From an uncultured Bacteroidaceae bacterium (lineage in GTDB: Bacteria > Bacteroidota > Bacteroidia > Bacteroidales > Bacteroidaceae): 58,869 nt of DNA. The notes below the pieces were generated by a model. That model saw only the letters and a list, made by a program, of their open reading frames with translations. It made no database searches and was not told the DNA's origin. A program made the position numbers and the translations under genes. This document shows positions 44,158 to 54,396 of the stretch, piece after piece. The stretch lies in NCBI GenBank assembly GCA_944320965.1, contig CALUJO010000011.1:1-58869 (forward strand). The letters run 5' to 3'. The first letter of the stretch is position 1. The number at the start of each line of letters is the position of its first letter.

Positions 44158-44916
44158 TCAGAATGTCAAAGCCAGTGTGGCACATCCGCTGTTGCCTGTA
44201 GCAAATGCAGATACTCCAAGTTGCATATCCTTGTTTTTCCTGTTCTTCTTGAATATCTTGCTGGTATATGGCAGAAGCCAGTATCCTACTCTTGCCGAAA
44301 GAATACCTATGCCGGCTCCGGCAAGTATGTCGTTGAACCAGTGACGGTCATTATAAATTCTTGCTACGCCAATAAGTGTTGATATTCCGTATGCCGCAGC
44401 TCCATATCCCCAGCCATATTCTTCACGGACAATTTCCGCTCCCATAAATGCTGTGGCTGTATGCCCTGAAGGGAACGAGTTCTTTACGTCGGGATTGTGG
44501 GGGCGTGGTTCCTTTACCGTATATTTTATGGTATTTACTAAAGCCGCCATTGTTGCGGCAGAAACTGCTAAAACCATTGTACGGTCAATGTAATCATGTT
44601 TGGCTTTAGCTCCCAATAGACTCAAACCATAAACCGAAGCAATAGGCAGGTATTGTATATAGTCGTCAGCATATGTCTTTTTTGTATTGTGATATTTATA
44701 ACTTAGCTTTTCTCTGACTTTCTGGTTGAAATTCTTGTATTTTTGCCCTTTAACTCCGAAACTTCCTGCTGTTATAAGCACTGCAGGTGCGATAAGGTCT
44801 GTTACTTTGAATTTGCAATCATCATAGGAAATTGAATCTTTTGAGGATGTCTGAGCATTTGCTGTATTGTTGAATACAATTGAAATGCATAGAAGAAATA
44901 ATATAAAATGTCTCAT
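44158..44916 (-). CDS. PAP2-family phosphatase, exported
   Basis: 252 residues, signal peptide ending TANAQ. Carries the three PAP2 motifs: KYTVKEPRPHNP (about 133-144), SFPSGHTATAF (about 147-157, catalytic His) and ARIYNDRHWFNDILAGAG (about 185-202). Likely dephosphorylates a lipid phosphate (undecaprenyl pyrophosphate, phosphatidate or lipid A) in the periplasm; which one cannot be told. Monocistronic; a minus-7 box sits at 44942-44949. Confidence 0.92.
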   Translation of the reverse strand: MRHFILFLLCISIVFNNTANAQTSSKDSISYDDCKFKVTDLIAPAVLITAGSFGVKGQKYKNFNQKVREKLSYKYHNTKKTYADDYIQYLPIASVYGLSLLGAKAKHDYIDRTMVLAVSAATMAALVNTIKYTVKEPRPHNPDVKNSFPSGHTATAFMGAEIVREEYGWGYGAAAYGISTLIGVARIYNDRHWFNDILAGAGIGILSARVGYWLLPYTSKIFKKNRKNKDMQLGVSAFATGNSGCATLALTF

Positions 44917-44941
44917 AATTAGTTTTGAAAATAGAACTTTG

Positions 44942-44949
44942 CAAAGTTA
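44942..44949 (-). promoter_or_regulatory. Minus-7 box of the PAP2 gene
   Basis: Minus strand TAACTTTG, exact TAnnTTTG match, 25 bp before the start codon. Confidence 0.5.
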
Positions 44950-45093
44950 TAAATATAGTATGATTTAAAGTATTGTATATGACGTTTTATGATACGAAAA
45001 GGCTATTTCGTATGTAAAGTTGCAATAAATTTTGAGGGATATGGAAAAAATACTATCTTTCACTTTTAATTAATTAAAACCAAAAGATTGATG

Positions 45094-45849
45094 ATGAAAT
45101 TTATTTCTTGGAACGTAAATGGCTTGAGAGCCTGCAATGATAAAGGATTTTCTGATATTTTTAGAGACCTTGATGCCGACTTCTTTTGTCTGCAGGAGAC
45201 AAAGATGCAGCATGGACAGCTTGACCTGCAGTTTGAAGGTTATGAGTCCTATTGGAATTATGCTGAGAAAAAAGGCTATTCAGGAACGGCTATATATACA
45301 AGACTGAAACCGCTGAACGTAACCTACGGACTTGGTATTGAAGAACATGACCATGAAGGGCGTGTAATCACATTGGAGTTCGAAAAATTCTTTCTTGTTA
45401 CGGTATATACGCCTAATTCACAGGACGAGTTGAAACGTCTTGACTATAGAATGACGTGGGATGACGCATTCCGTGATTATATGGTTGCACTTGACACTCG
45501 CAAACCGGTTGTTGTTTGTGGTGATATGAACGTGGCACACAAGGAAATAGACTTGAAGAATCCTAAGACCAATCGCCGTAATGCCGGATTTACAGATGAG
45601 GAACGTGACAAGTTTACTCTTTTATTGAATGCCGGATTTACAGATACTTTCCGTCACTTCTATCCTGATGCCGAAGGAATATACTCGTGGTGGTCATACC
45701 GTTTCAAGGCAAGAGAGAAGAATGCAGGGTGGCGTATTGATTATTTTCTTGTTTCCGATTCGGTTAAAGGATTGCTGAAGGATGCAAAAATACATACAGA
45801 GATTATGGGCTCTGACCATTGTCCTGTTGAGGTTGATATTGATTTTTAA
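45094..45849 (+). CDS. xth: Exodeoxyribonuclease III
   Basis: 251 residues of the AP-endonuclease/ExoIII family, acting in base excision repair. Landmarks: [14 protein letters not shown] (N-terminal Asn), [15 protein letters not shown] (catalytic Glu about 34), [16 protein letters not shown] (about 109-124), [13 protein letters not shown] (about 147-159), [10 protein letters not shown] and [12 protein letters not shown] (final His). Two adjacent ATGs (45091, 45094) and a TTG precede; I use the second ATG as the family start. Confidence 0.95.
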   Translation: MKFISWNVNGLRACNDKGFSDIFRDLDADFFCLQETKMQHGQLDLQFEGYESYWNYAEKKGYSGTAIYTRLKPLNVTYGLGIEEHDHEGRVITLEFEKFFLVTVYTPNSQDELKRLDYRMTWDDAFRDYMVALDTRKPVVVCGDMNVAHKEIDLKNPKTNRRNAGFTDEERDKFTLLLNAGFTDTFRHFYPDAEGIYSWWSYRFKAREKNAGWRIDYFLVSDSVKGLLKDAKIHTEIMGSDHCPVEVDIDF

Positions 45850-45930
45850 GCTTTTATGTTAGAAGAACCGGATATGATAGTCCTTTGTCTGAAAAGCTGA
45901 ATCAATGTCTTATCTTAATGTTATTTATAA

Positions 45931-45988
45931 ACAATCTTATTGTTCATTGTTCTTAAAAAGGCATAGAATAATAAGATTGTTTGTTTTA
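45931..45988 (+). terminator. Probable terminator of xth
   Basis: 11-bp perfect stem (45931-45941 with 45970-45980), long 28-nt loop, followed by TTGTTTTA. Confidence 0.5.
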
Positions 45989-46030
45989 TATATATTTTAT
46001 CTTTATTGGGGTATATGCATTAAATGCTGT

Positions 46031-46975
46031 TTATTTTATGTTCTTTTCAGAATTCCCTGTTTCCTGATATTTTTTTGGCGAGCAGCCTACTGCTGATTTG
46101 AAGTATTTTCCGAAAAATGAGTTGTTCGGGAAATTAAGCATGTAACTGATTTGCTGGACAGTGTAATCATTGCTTTTTAATAAAGCTTTTGCAGCTAAGA
46201 TAACATATTCCTTTATCCAGTCCTTTGCATATTTACCGCTGGATTCAAATACTATTTTAGAGAGATATTTTGGTGATATGCACAATTCTTTTGCATAAAA
46301 GACAACTTCCCTTTCCTTATTATAGTTTTCCTGAACCTTTTGTATGAAAGAATAGAAAATCTGTTCCTGTCTGCTTAAAATGTGATTATTTTTTTTCTAT
46401 AATATCTTTTATGGCTACAGTTATACTGGATATAATTCCTAATATATAATGTTGAAGTATATCTGAGATGTTATTTTCATTATTGAATAGAATTTTCTTT
46501 TTGATGGTTTTATGTATGAATAATATTTCTTCTATAATGTCTTCTTGTAGTTTGAATTTTCTGTTATTTCTTTTTATACAATTCTTTAAATTATTGATTG
46601 TCTGGGGAAATGAATAAGGAGTATAAGACTGGTTTTCCTCAAAAGAATGCATTATCAGTTTGCAGTTTGGGGAGATTTCTTCAACGTATCCGATATTATT
46701 GGGTAAAATGAATATAATTTCATTTTCTCAACCAAATATTCTTCCAAGTTAATATTGACTTTTATATATCCTTCAATGCATACCCAATACATTGGAAAGT
46801 TTAATTTTATTGGATATATATCCTGATTGAATATTGATAATTTATTCAGTGGCAAATCATCATCAAGATTATCTCCAAGCATAATAATATTGTTCCAAAA
46901 TGTCGTATGTTTAAATCTTTTCAGATCTAAAAAGTTCATTTGCTTGGTGTCGTTAGTATTTTCATTATAATCCAT
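46031..46975 (-). pseudogene. AraC-family regulator, broken by two frameshifts
   Basis: Three collinear reading-frame segments form one protein of about 310 residues: 46975-46727 (N-terminal sensor part), about 46723-46397, and 46389-46031 (C-terminal AraC double helix-turn-helix, ISPKYLSKIVFESSGK, then QQISYMLNFPNNSFFGKYFKSAVGCSPKKY). The shift at the T4 run 46723-46726 behaves as a 1-base loss: one more A on the coding strand restores VEKNEIIFIL. The shift at the T8 run 46389-46396 behaves as a 1-base gain: one A fewer restores EKNNHILSRQEQ. First and last segments share a frame but the middle does not. Divergent from the efflux operon, so it was probably its regulator. Confidence 0.88.
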
Positions 46976-47008
46976 CTCTTATATTGTTTAAAATTATAAA
47001 TGATGATA

Positions 47009-47016
47009 CAAATATA
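47009..47016 (-). promoter_or_regulatory. Minus-7 box of the araC-type pseudogene
   Basis: Minus strand TATATTTG, exact match to TAnnTTTG, 33 bp before the ATG at 46975. It lies in the 180-bp divergent region shared with the efflux operon. Confidence 0.5.
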
Positions 47017-47155
47017 CTATTAATCATGTATTATATGACATGTGGTGATTCATGGGGCCTAAAGATAGTACCAATAGAACATTTTTGTCAGAAAATTGGA
47101 TATGCTTATTATTTGAAAAAAGAGGACTTTTGCATGGAAATAAAAACTGTTTGTT

Positions 47156-48217
47156 ATGAAATTGAATTTATTTGTTGTTCTATTGTTTGTTGCAGGAATG
47201 ATTTCCTGTACGAATAAGACGAAAAAGGAGAATTTTGTAAGGAGTGTAAAAGTCATTACTCTGAAGTCGCAGCCGGACAGAATCATGAAAACGTATTCCG
47301 GCATAGTCAAAGAATCAATGGAGATTGATTTGGGTTTCAGTACAGCTGGTAAAATAGAGAGAATACTGGTTAAGGAGGGAGAATATGTAAGACAAGGTGA
47401 GGTGCTTGCAAGATTGGAATCGAAAGACTATGCATTGGGTGTTGAGGCTTTGCAGATACAATATGACCAGTTATATGATGAAGTTGCAAGGATGAAATCC
47501 TTGTATGATAAGAAAAGTTTGTCGGGAAACGATTATGAAAAGGCCGTTGCGGGCTTAAAGCAATTAAATGTCCAGTTGCAGACAAGCAAGAACAAACTTG
47601 AATATACCTGCTTGAAATCTCCTGTTGACGGATATATAAGGATGGTAAATTATGAGGAATCCGAAATGGTAAATGCCGGTACTCCTGTTTTTACAATTAT
47701 GGAAGACGGTAATAAACAAGTAAATTTCGACATACCTTCAAGTCTTTATACCAAGAAGGACAGTATAATTGACATTTACTGTACCGGCAATGTGACTGGT
47801 GAAAAACAGTCAGAGCTAAAGATCAGGAGTGTAAGTCCAAAAGCAGATAACAATCAGATGTTTAAGGTTACAGCCGATATTATATCTGGTTCAGCCCAAT
47901 CTTATGTTCCTGGCATGAATGTCAATGTTATTGTGCAGATAAATGATAATTCAAATATTGGAGGTTACCTTTTGCCTATACAGACTGTTTTTGAAGACTC
48001 AGGGCAAAATTTTGTATGGACAGTTGATGATAATGGTATTGTAAACAGAAAGGCAGTTATTGTCGACGGGCTATCTGAAGGGGGCTTATATATTGTACAT
48101 GGCAGTTTTAGACCAGATGACAGAATTGTTGCAGCAGGTGTGAACAGTCTTGCAGATGGGGAAAGTGTGAATATCATTGATTCTGTTTCAGAAACAAATA
48201 TAGGAGGACTTTTATGA
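47156..48217 (+). CDS. RND efflux periplasmic adaptor lipoprotein (intact)
   Basis: 353 residues of the HlyD/AcrA membrane-fusion family. Lipoprotein signal VAGMISC (Cys about 18). Lipoyl half-motifs are GFSTAGKIERILVKEGEYVRQGEVLARL (landmark about 60-87) and TCLKSPVDGYIRMVNYEESEMV (about 151-172). A short helical hairpin lies between them, with beta-barrel and membrane-proximal domains after. It bridges the inner-membrane pump and the outer-membrane channel. Its last 4 bp overlap the pump start (ATGA). It is the only unbroken member of this module, yet both partners are frameshifted. Confidence 0.93.
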   Translation: MKLNLFVVLLFVAGMISCTNKTKKENFVRSVKVITLKSQPDRIMKTYSGIVKESMEIDLGFSTAGKIERILVKEGEYVRQGEVLARLESKDYALGVEALQIQYDQLYDEVARMKSLYDKKSLSGNDYEKAVAGLKQLNVQLQTSKNKLEYTCLKSPVDGYIRMVNYEESEMVNAGTPVFTIMEDGNKQVNFDIPSSLYTKKDSIIDIYCTGNVTGEKQSELKIRSVSPKADNNQMFKVTADIISGSAQSYVPGMNVNVIVQINDNSNIGGYLLPIQTVFEDSGQNFVWTVDDNGIVNRKAVIVDGLSEGGLYIVHGSFRPDDRIVAAGVNSLADGESVNIIDSVSETNIGGLL

Positions 48218-51200
48218 AAATCACAGAATATTTTGTTAAGAAGCCTCTTATTTTTTGGTCTCTTGTCGTGGCTTTTCTTGTAGCTGGTGTATTGTCTTTT
48301 AGTATAATGCCAAAACTTGAAGATCCGGCAGTTTCAGTAAAGCAGGCTGTTGTCGTAATTCCATATCCTGGTGCCGATGTTCATAAGGTAGAACTGGATG
48401 TTGCGCAAATGGTGGAGACAGAATTGAGAACACTTCCCAATGTGCAGACGATAACAACAGAATGCAGCAGTGGCATGGCAAAGTTTACAGTAGAGTTTAA
48501 AATGTCTGTGCTTATGTCAGAAGTTGAACAGCATTTTGATCTCTTGCGCCGTAAGGTGAATGATTTGGCTTATAAGCTGCCGCAGGGCTGTAGTGAACCG
48601 GTGGTAATTGATGATATGCTTGATGTTTACGGTATCTTTTATGCATTGGTTTCTGATGGATATGATTACTCGGAGATGGAAAAGTATGCAGAGTATATAA
48701 GTCGTGAACTGTCAACAGTAAATGGTGTGAAAAGAGTCAATATTTCCGGAGCGAGAAATGAAGTAATAAATATAACATTGTCAAAAGAAACATTGGCAAG
48801 GAACGGAATGGTTCCTATGCAGGTTATGACATCGTTGCAGTCGGCAGGAAAGACATTTGAATCCGGTTCATATTTAAATAATGGTGAATCTTATAAATTC
48901 AGGGTTGACAATGCTGTTGATACAGAAGATGAAATCCGCGAGATGCCTATAAAGACACCAGACGGAAAGATTATCAAGCTTGGTGATATAGCAAAAAATA
49001 GAAAGAACATACTCTGAGCCACAGCGCAATGGCTTTTTTGTTGACTGTAAGCCTGCACTTGCAATATGCATAGCTATGGAGGCAGATGCAATTGTTCCCG
49101 ATGTAGGTGCTGCCGTAGAAAAGAAACTGGATGCACTGATGGAAAATATTCCGTTGGGATTAAGTATGCAAAAGATATTTTTCCAACCCGAGAAGGTTGA
49201 CAAGGCGATAGATTCGTTCATGATAAACCTTCTTGAGTCTGTAATCATAGTTATTGTGGTGCTTGTGTTTACTATGGGATTTAAGAGCGGTATCATAATA
49301 GGTTTTGGATTGGTCCTTACTATTGCCATGTCTTTTCCTTTGCTTCTTATGTGCGGCACAACATTGCAGCGTATTTCGCTTGGGGCATTTATTATTGCAA
49401 TGGGTATGCTTGTTGACAATGCGATAGTTATTATGGACGGAATTCTTATTGACCGCAAGAGAGGACTGTCTCCTGATGTTTATCTGTATCGTATAGGCCG
49501 TAATACTGCATTGCCTTTACTTGGTGCTACGGTTATAGCAGCTTCAACATTTATCGGTGTTTATTTGTCTCCGGATTCTGCAGGAGAATATGCACGCGAT
49601 TTGTTCCTTGTGCTTTGTGTTAGTTTGCTTGTCAGCTGGGTTCTTGCATTGATTCAGGTTCCTGTTTGTGCAAAGGCGTGGTTTAAACCGGAAACCGGAC
49701 AGGTGAAGAAAGATGAAGTATTGAATTCTCCTTTGCACAGGTTTGTCAGAAAAACAGTTTCATTCCTGATAGAATACAGGAAAACTACAATTGCATTTTC
49801 TTTTGTGTTGTTGTTAGGCTCAGTTTGGGGATTTACAAAAGTGAAGAACCTGTTTTTTCCCGATTTTGATTACAATCAGTTTGTGATAGAATATTTCCTT
49901 CCTTCGCAGAGCTCTCCAGACAGAGCAAAGGAAGACCTTTTGAGCATTTCAAAAGAAATAGGGGAGTATGAACACGTGCAGATGGTTGCTGCAAGTATGG
50001 GCAGCGCTCCGGCTCTATATTGTCTTGTCCGTCCTATGACAGCCGGTGGTGACTGTTATGGTGAGCTTATTGTTAATTGTGACGATTATGATGATGTATT
50101 GGATTTAATACCTGTCTTGCGCAAAAGGTTAAGGACGGATTATCCGGATGCATATATTAGATTCAGAAAATATAATTTCTCTGTATCTACATCTCACCCC
50201 GTAGAACTTGAGTTTTCAGGTCCTGACCCTGCTGTGCTGAAGCAGCTTAGTGCTCAGGCTGAGCAAATAATGAAAGCTTCTCCTTATGTCGATGCCTATT
50301 CCGTTCAGAATAATTGGAAACCTAAAGGGAAGTATTTTAATGTTGATTATTTGTGGAACAACGGATTGCGTGCAGGAGTTAGTCGTGAAAACGTAGGAAA
50401 CGCCCTTCAGGCTGCAACTGACGGATTGCCTGTAGGAGTGATAAATGACCAGAACAAGATGGTTATTGTGAATATGATGGTAAGAAACAATGACGGAAGC
50501 AGAATAAAAGATGTAAATGACATTCCTGTATGGACTATGCTTAATATGAATATAGGTGAAGACGACATTAAGGGCATTGTTACCGGAAGTAAGAATATGG
50601 GCAGTATTCAGGATAAAATGTTCAAATGTGTCCCGTTGAGTAATGTTGTCAAGGATGTTAAGCCCGGCTGGGAAGAAACTGTTGTCCGAAGGGTAAACGG
50701 ACGCCGTGCAATTGAGGTAGAATGTGATCCGGATATGGACAATACATATGCAACTCCTGCAAAGATAATATCTGATGTGCAGAGTAAAATTGATGCGATT
50801 GAAATACCTGAAGGGTATTCTGTCCGTTGGCTTGGAGATATTGAACTTCAGGAACGTGCCATTCCTAATGTAATGAAGTATATGCCTATCACAATATTTC
50901 TTATTCTTTTTATCTTGTTGTTCCTGTTCAACAGCTGGAGAAAAGTATTGCTTATTATAATATGTTTCCCTTTTGTGCTGTGCGGAATAACACCTTCATT
51001 GCTTGCTACCGGTGAACCGTTCACCTTTATGGCAATTATAGGTCTTATGGGATTAATAGGAATGATGGTAAAGAATGCCATAGTGCTGGTAGATGAAATA
51101 GGACGTCTGTATAAGGAAGAGCATATGCACCCTTATTATGCTGTTATAAATGCAACCGTTTCGCGTGTCAGACCTGTAACTATGGCGTCACTGACAACAA

Positions 51201-51379
51201 TACTTGGTATGCTGCCGCTGCTTATGGACCCGATGTATAAATCCATGGCAATAACAATTATGAGCGGCCTTGCGGTTGGAACAATCATTACACTGGTTCT
51301 TCTTCCATTGTTCTATACGGCAATGTTCCATGTGAGGAAACCCGGAAATGAAATAAATGATAAGATTTCAATAGAATAA
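48214..51379 (+). pseudogene. RND efflux pump (HAE/AcrB-type permease), frameshifted
   Basis: Two frames together encode a normal-length pump of about 1054 residues. Frame 1 (48214-49017): MKITEYFVKKPLIFWSLVV, porter domain, ends after KLGDIAKN. Frame 2 (its open part starts before 49076, to 51379): CKPALAICIAMEADAIVPDVG, TM4 GMLVDNAIVIMDG, second porter domain, TM10 segment GLIGMMVKNAIVLVDEI. The A6 run at 48993-48998 has one base too many: with five A, the text reads GDIAKIERTYSEPQ and flows into frame 2. Closely related full-length pumps in other Bacteroides read continuously through this point, as I recall them. The product as it stands would be a 267-residue fragment. Confidence 0.92.
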
Positions 51380-51387
51380 GCTTCGTT

Positions 51388-52700
51388 ATGAAAAAGAGAA
51401 TAATTTTATTTTTTATGATTTTGGGATGTGCTTTTCATTTGCATGCCCAGAAAAATATAGTAATGTCTTTGTCACAATGCAGAGAAATGGCTTTGCAGAA
51501 TAATGAGGATTTGAAGAAAGCGGATAATTCATTAAGAAAGGCTCAGTTGGAGAAAAAAATTGCTTCGCTGAACTTTTTTCCTAAAATTGACGGGTCGGCA
51601 GGCACTGCATATATGGTGGAAGAAGCTGATGTTATGGGCAATAGCCTTATAATGAAAGGTACCTATATGGCTGGTCTGTCGCTTGCGCAGCCTTTGTATA
51701 CAGGCGGAAAAATACTGTCAGGCAGAAAGATTGCTGACTCAGGACTTGAATGTGCAAAGGAATCTGTGCGTAAGACAAGAATGGATGTCATATATGATGC
51801 AGACAATGCCTATTGGACTTATCTGTCTGTTCTTGACAAAGTTAAGATGTTAGAGCGTTATGAGGCCAGATGGATACATTGAAATCACAGATACAGGCAA
51901 GTGTAAATGTCAATATGGCAACAGACAATGATTTGCTTAGGGTTGAGGCTAAAACCAGTGATATAAAGTACCAGTTGCAGAAAGCCCGTAACGGAGCAGA
52001 GATATGCCGAATGGTTTTGTGTAATGTTACCGGTTTGGATTTTGATACGGATATTGTATTGAAAGACACGATGTTTGTTGTTGACCGTCCGCAAATGAAT
52101 AGTTACGGAATTTCTTTACGCCCTGAATTGAAATTGCTTGAAAATCAGGTCAAGATAGGTAAGGAACAGGTAAAGATAGCAAGAGCAGATATTCTGCCTA
52201 CCTTGGCACTGAGTCCGGGATATACATATTACGGAAATTTGAAAATGGAGGGTCTTGTTGATGCCGGTAATGGTAATTATGTTCCGTTTACTCAGAGTTT
52301 TGATGATGGGTTTACTGTTGCTATGGCTACACTGAGTGTCCCGTTATGCAGTTGGGGAGCAGGATTGAAGAAAATAAAGAAGGCTAGGCTTGATGTTGAA
52401 AATGCCGTTCTTGATTTGGAAAAGAATAGAAAGCTGATGGATATAGAAGTCGCAAGTTCTGAAAGCAATTTCCGAGAAGGGTATATGCTTGTGGAAACTG
52501 CAAGAATCGGTCTAGAACAGGCAAAGGAAAATCTGCGCGTAATGAAAAACAAATATGACGCATCACTTTTGTCTTTGACCGATTTGCTTGAGGCTCAGTC
52601 TTTATGGCAGCAGGCAGAGAGCAATTACATAGAAGCCAAGGCACAGTATAAAATTTATGAAACCGAGTATTTGAGAGCAACTGGAGTATTAGATTATTGA
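51388..52700 (+). pseudogene. TolC-like outer-membrane efflux protein, frameshifted
   Basis: Two overlapping frames make one protein of about 437 residues. Frame 1 (51388-51882): signal peptide ending FHLHAQ, then the first TolC helical repeat (MSLSQCREMALQNNEDLKKADNS as landmark) up to MLERYEA. Frame 2 (from about 51870 to 52700): MDTLKSQIQASV through the second repeat (LDVENAVLDLEKN, NYIEAKAQYKIYETEYLRATG). The shift lies at about 51865-51870 and looks like loss of one base (or gain of two); it is not in a long homopolymer. The gene starts 8 bp after the pump stop and ends before a terminator. Confidence 0.9.
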
Positions 52701-52757
52701 AACTGATATTGCTTTAATTTATTGTTGTGCTTTATTTATAGCATATACTCATTTATA

Positions 52758-52791
52758 AAAACGGCAGAGTATGCAACTATCTGCCGTTTTT
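52758..52791 (+). terminator. Terminator of the efflux operon
   Basis: 11-bp stem (52758-52768 with 52780-52790), 11-nt loop, then T-rich sequence, 57 bp after the TolC-like stop. Confidence 0.85.
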
Positions 52792-52912
52792 GTATGTATT
52801 GTCTTATGTGCTCATTGTTTTTATAAACCGGAACTTTCGGTTACAGGAATGAAGTCTCCGGTTTCAGATTCATTTGGAAGCTGTACTGAAAAGTCCGGAC
52901 AATACGGATAAA

Positions 52913-52947
52913 ATAAGGGGTTGCTTTTGGCAACCCCTTGTCTTTTT
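52913..52947. terminator. Terminator of asnS (also reads on the plus strand)
   Basis: 10-bp perfect stem (52915-52924 with 52930-52939), 5-nt loop. Plus side continues GTCTTTTT; minus side continues ATTTTATCC. Positioned 22 bp after the asnS stop. Confidence 0.82.
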
Positions 52948-52961
52948 ATGGTAATTCTGTT

Positions 52962-54365
52962 TTAGAATTCTGCGTTGTTCGGTGTACGTGGGAAAGGTAT
53001 TACGTCACGGATATTTGACATACCTGTTACGAACAGAAGCAGACGTTCGAATCCAAGTCCGAAACCTGAATGAGGACATGAACCGAATTTACGTGTATCA
53101 AGATACCACCACATATCTTTCATTGGGATATTGAGTTCCTTGATTCTTGTAAGAAGCTTGTCATAGTCGGCTTCACGTTCAGAACCTCCGATGATTTCAC
53201 CGATTTTCGGGAAAAGAACGTCCATGGCACGTACTGTCTTGCCGTCTTCGTTCTGCTTCATATAGAACGCCTTGATTTCCTTAGGATAGTCAGTCAGAAT
53301 AACAGGACGTTTGAAGTGTTCCTCAACAAGATAGCGTTCGTGTTCTGATGCAAGGTCAACTCCCCAGTAAACTGGGAATTCGAACTTGTGTCCTTTTGCT
53401 ACTGCATCTTCAAGTATCTTGATACCTTCAGTATAGGCAAGGCGGACAAAGCTTCCGTCAAGTACTCCCTTCAAACGGTTGATTAGTTCCTTGTCGAACA
53501 TGTCGTTCAGGAATTTGACATCGTCGTAGCAGTTGTCAAGAGCCCATTTTACACAGTATTTGATGAACTCTTCGGCAAGTTCCATATTGTCGTAGATATC
53601 ATTGAATGCAACTTCAGGTTCAATCATCCAGAACTCGGCAAGATGTCTTGGGGTATTTGAGTTTTCGGCGCGGAAAGTAGGACCGAATGTGTAAATAGCT
53701 CCAAGTGCAGTTGCTGCAAGTTCGCCTTCAAGCTGACCGGAAACAGTCAGACTTGCCTGTTTGCCAAAGAAGTCGCCGCTGTAGTTGATGCTTCCGTTTT
53801 CGTCTTTCTTCAGGTCGTAAAGGTTCATTGTTGTAACCTGGAACATCTGTCCTGCTCCTTCGCAGTCTGAAGCTGTGATGATAGGAGTATGGAAATAGAA
53901 GAATCCTTTTTCGTGGAAGAATTTGTGGATTGCTATTGCCATATTGTGTCTTATTCTGAACACAGCACCGAATGTGTTTGTTCTAGGACGCAAATGTGCG
54001 ATTTCGCGCAGGAATTCCATTGAATGTCCTTTTTTCTGAAGAGGATAAGTGTTGTCGCAAGTACCAAGGATTTCAATTTCCTTTGCAAGTACTTCTGCCT
54101 TCTGACCGCTGCCGACAGATTCTGTCAGGACACCGTTTACGCTAAGACATGCTCCTGTTGTTATCAGTTTCAGCTTTTCTTCATCAAAGTTTGCTATATC
54201 AACAACTATCTGCACATTATTAATTGTAGAACCGTCGTTCATAGCAATGAAACTGACTTGCTTGCTGCCGCGTTTTGTTCTAACCCAGCCTTTAACATTT
54301 ACCATAGTTCCGAAGTCTTCTCTTTTCAAGAGTTCGGAAATCTTTGTTCTACTGATTTTTTCCAT
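52962..54365 (-). CDS. asnS: Asparaginyl-tRNA synthetase
   Basis: 467-residue class IIb aminoacyl-tRNA synthetase; charges tRNA-Asn. N-terminal OB-fold anticodon domain (about 10-110, [24 protein letters not shown] as landmark), then the catalytic core: motif 1 region [18 protein letters not shown], motif 2 [21 protein letters not shown] (about 218-238, landmark), motif 3 [16 protein letters not shown] near the end. The start [10 protein letters not shown] at 54365 is the family norm; an ATG at 54404 would run into the upstream gene. Confidence 0.96.
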   Translation of the reverse strand: MEKISRTKISELLKREDFGTMVNVKGWVRTKRGSKQVSFIAMNDGSTINNVQIVVDIANFDEEKLKLITTGACLSVNGVLTESVGSGQKAEVLAKEIEILGTCDNTYPLQKKGHSMEFLREIAHLRPRTNTFGAVFRIRHNMAIAIHKFFHEKGFFYFHTPIITASDCEGAGQMFQVTTMNLYDLKKDENGSINYSGDFFGKQASLTVSGQLEGELAATALGAIYTFGPTFRAENSNTPRHLAEFWMIEPEVAFNDIYDNMELAEEFIKYCVKWALDNCYDDVKFLNDMFDKELINRLKGVLDGSFVRLAYTEGIKILEDAVAKGHKFEFPVYWGVDLASEHERYLVEEHFKRPVILTDYPKEIKAFYMKQNEDGKTVRAMDVLFPKIGEIIGGSEREADYDKLLTRIKELNIPMKDMWWYLDTRKFGSCPHSGFGLGFERLLLFVTGMSNIRDVIPFPRTPNNAEF

Positions 54366-54396
54366 ATTATATATGTATATCTGATATTTCTCAAAA

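Noticed and set aside
46984..47217. Open frame of 77 codons before the efflux adaptor
   Set aside because: It overlaps the adaptor start in another frame, has no domain or signal peptide, and covers the shared promoter region.
48214..52700. Reading the split pump and channel as programmed frameshifting or as genuine two-gene subunits
   Set aside because: No slippery heptamer plus downstream structure is evident, split points are not at domain borders, and homologues are single chains.
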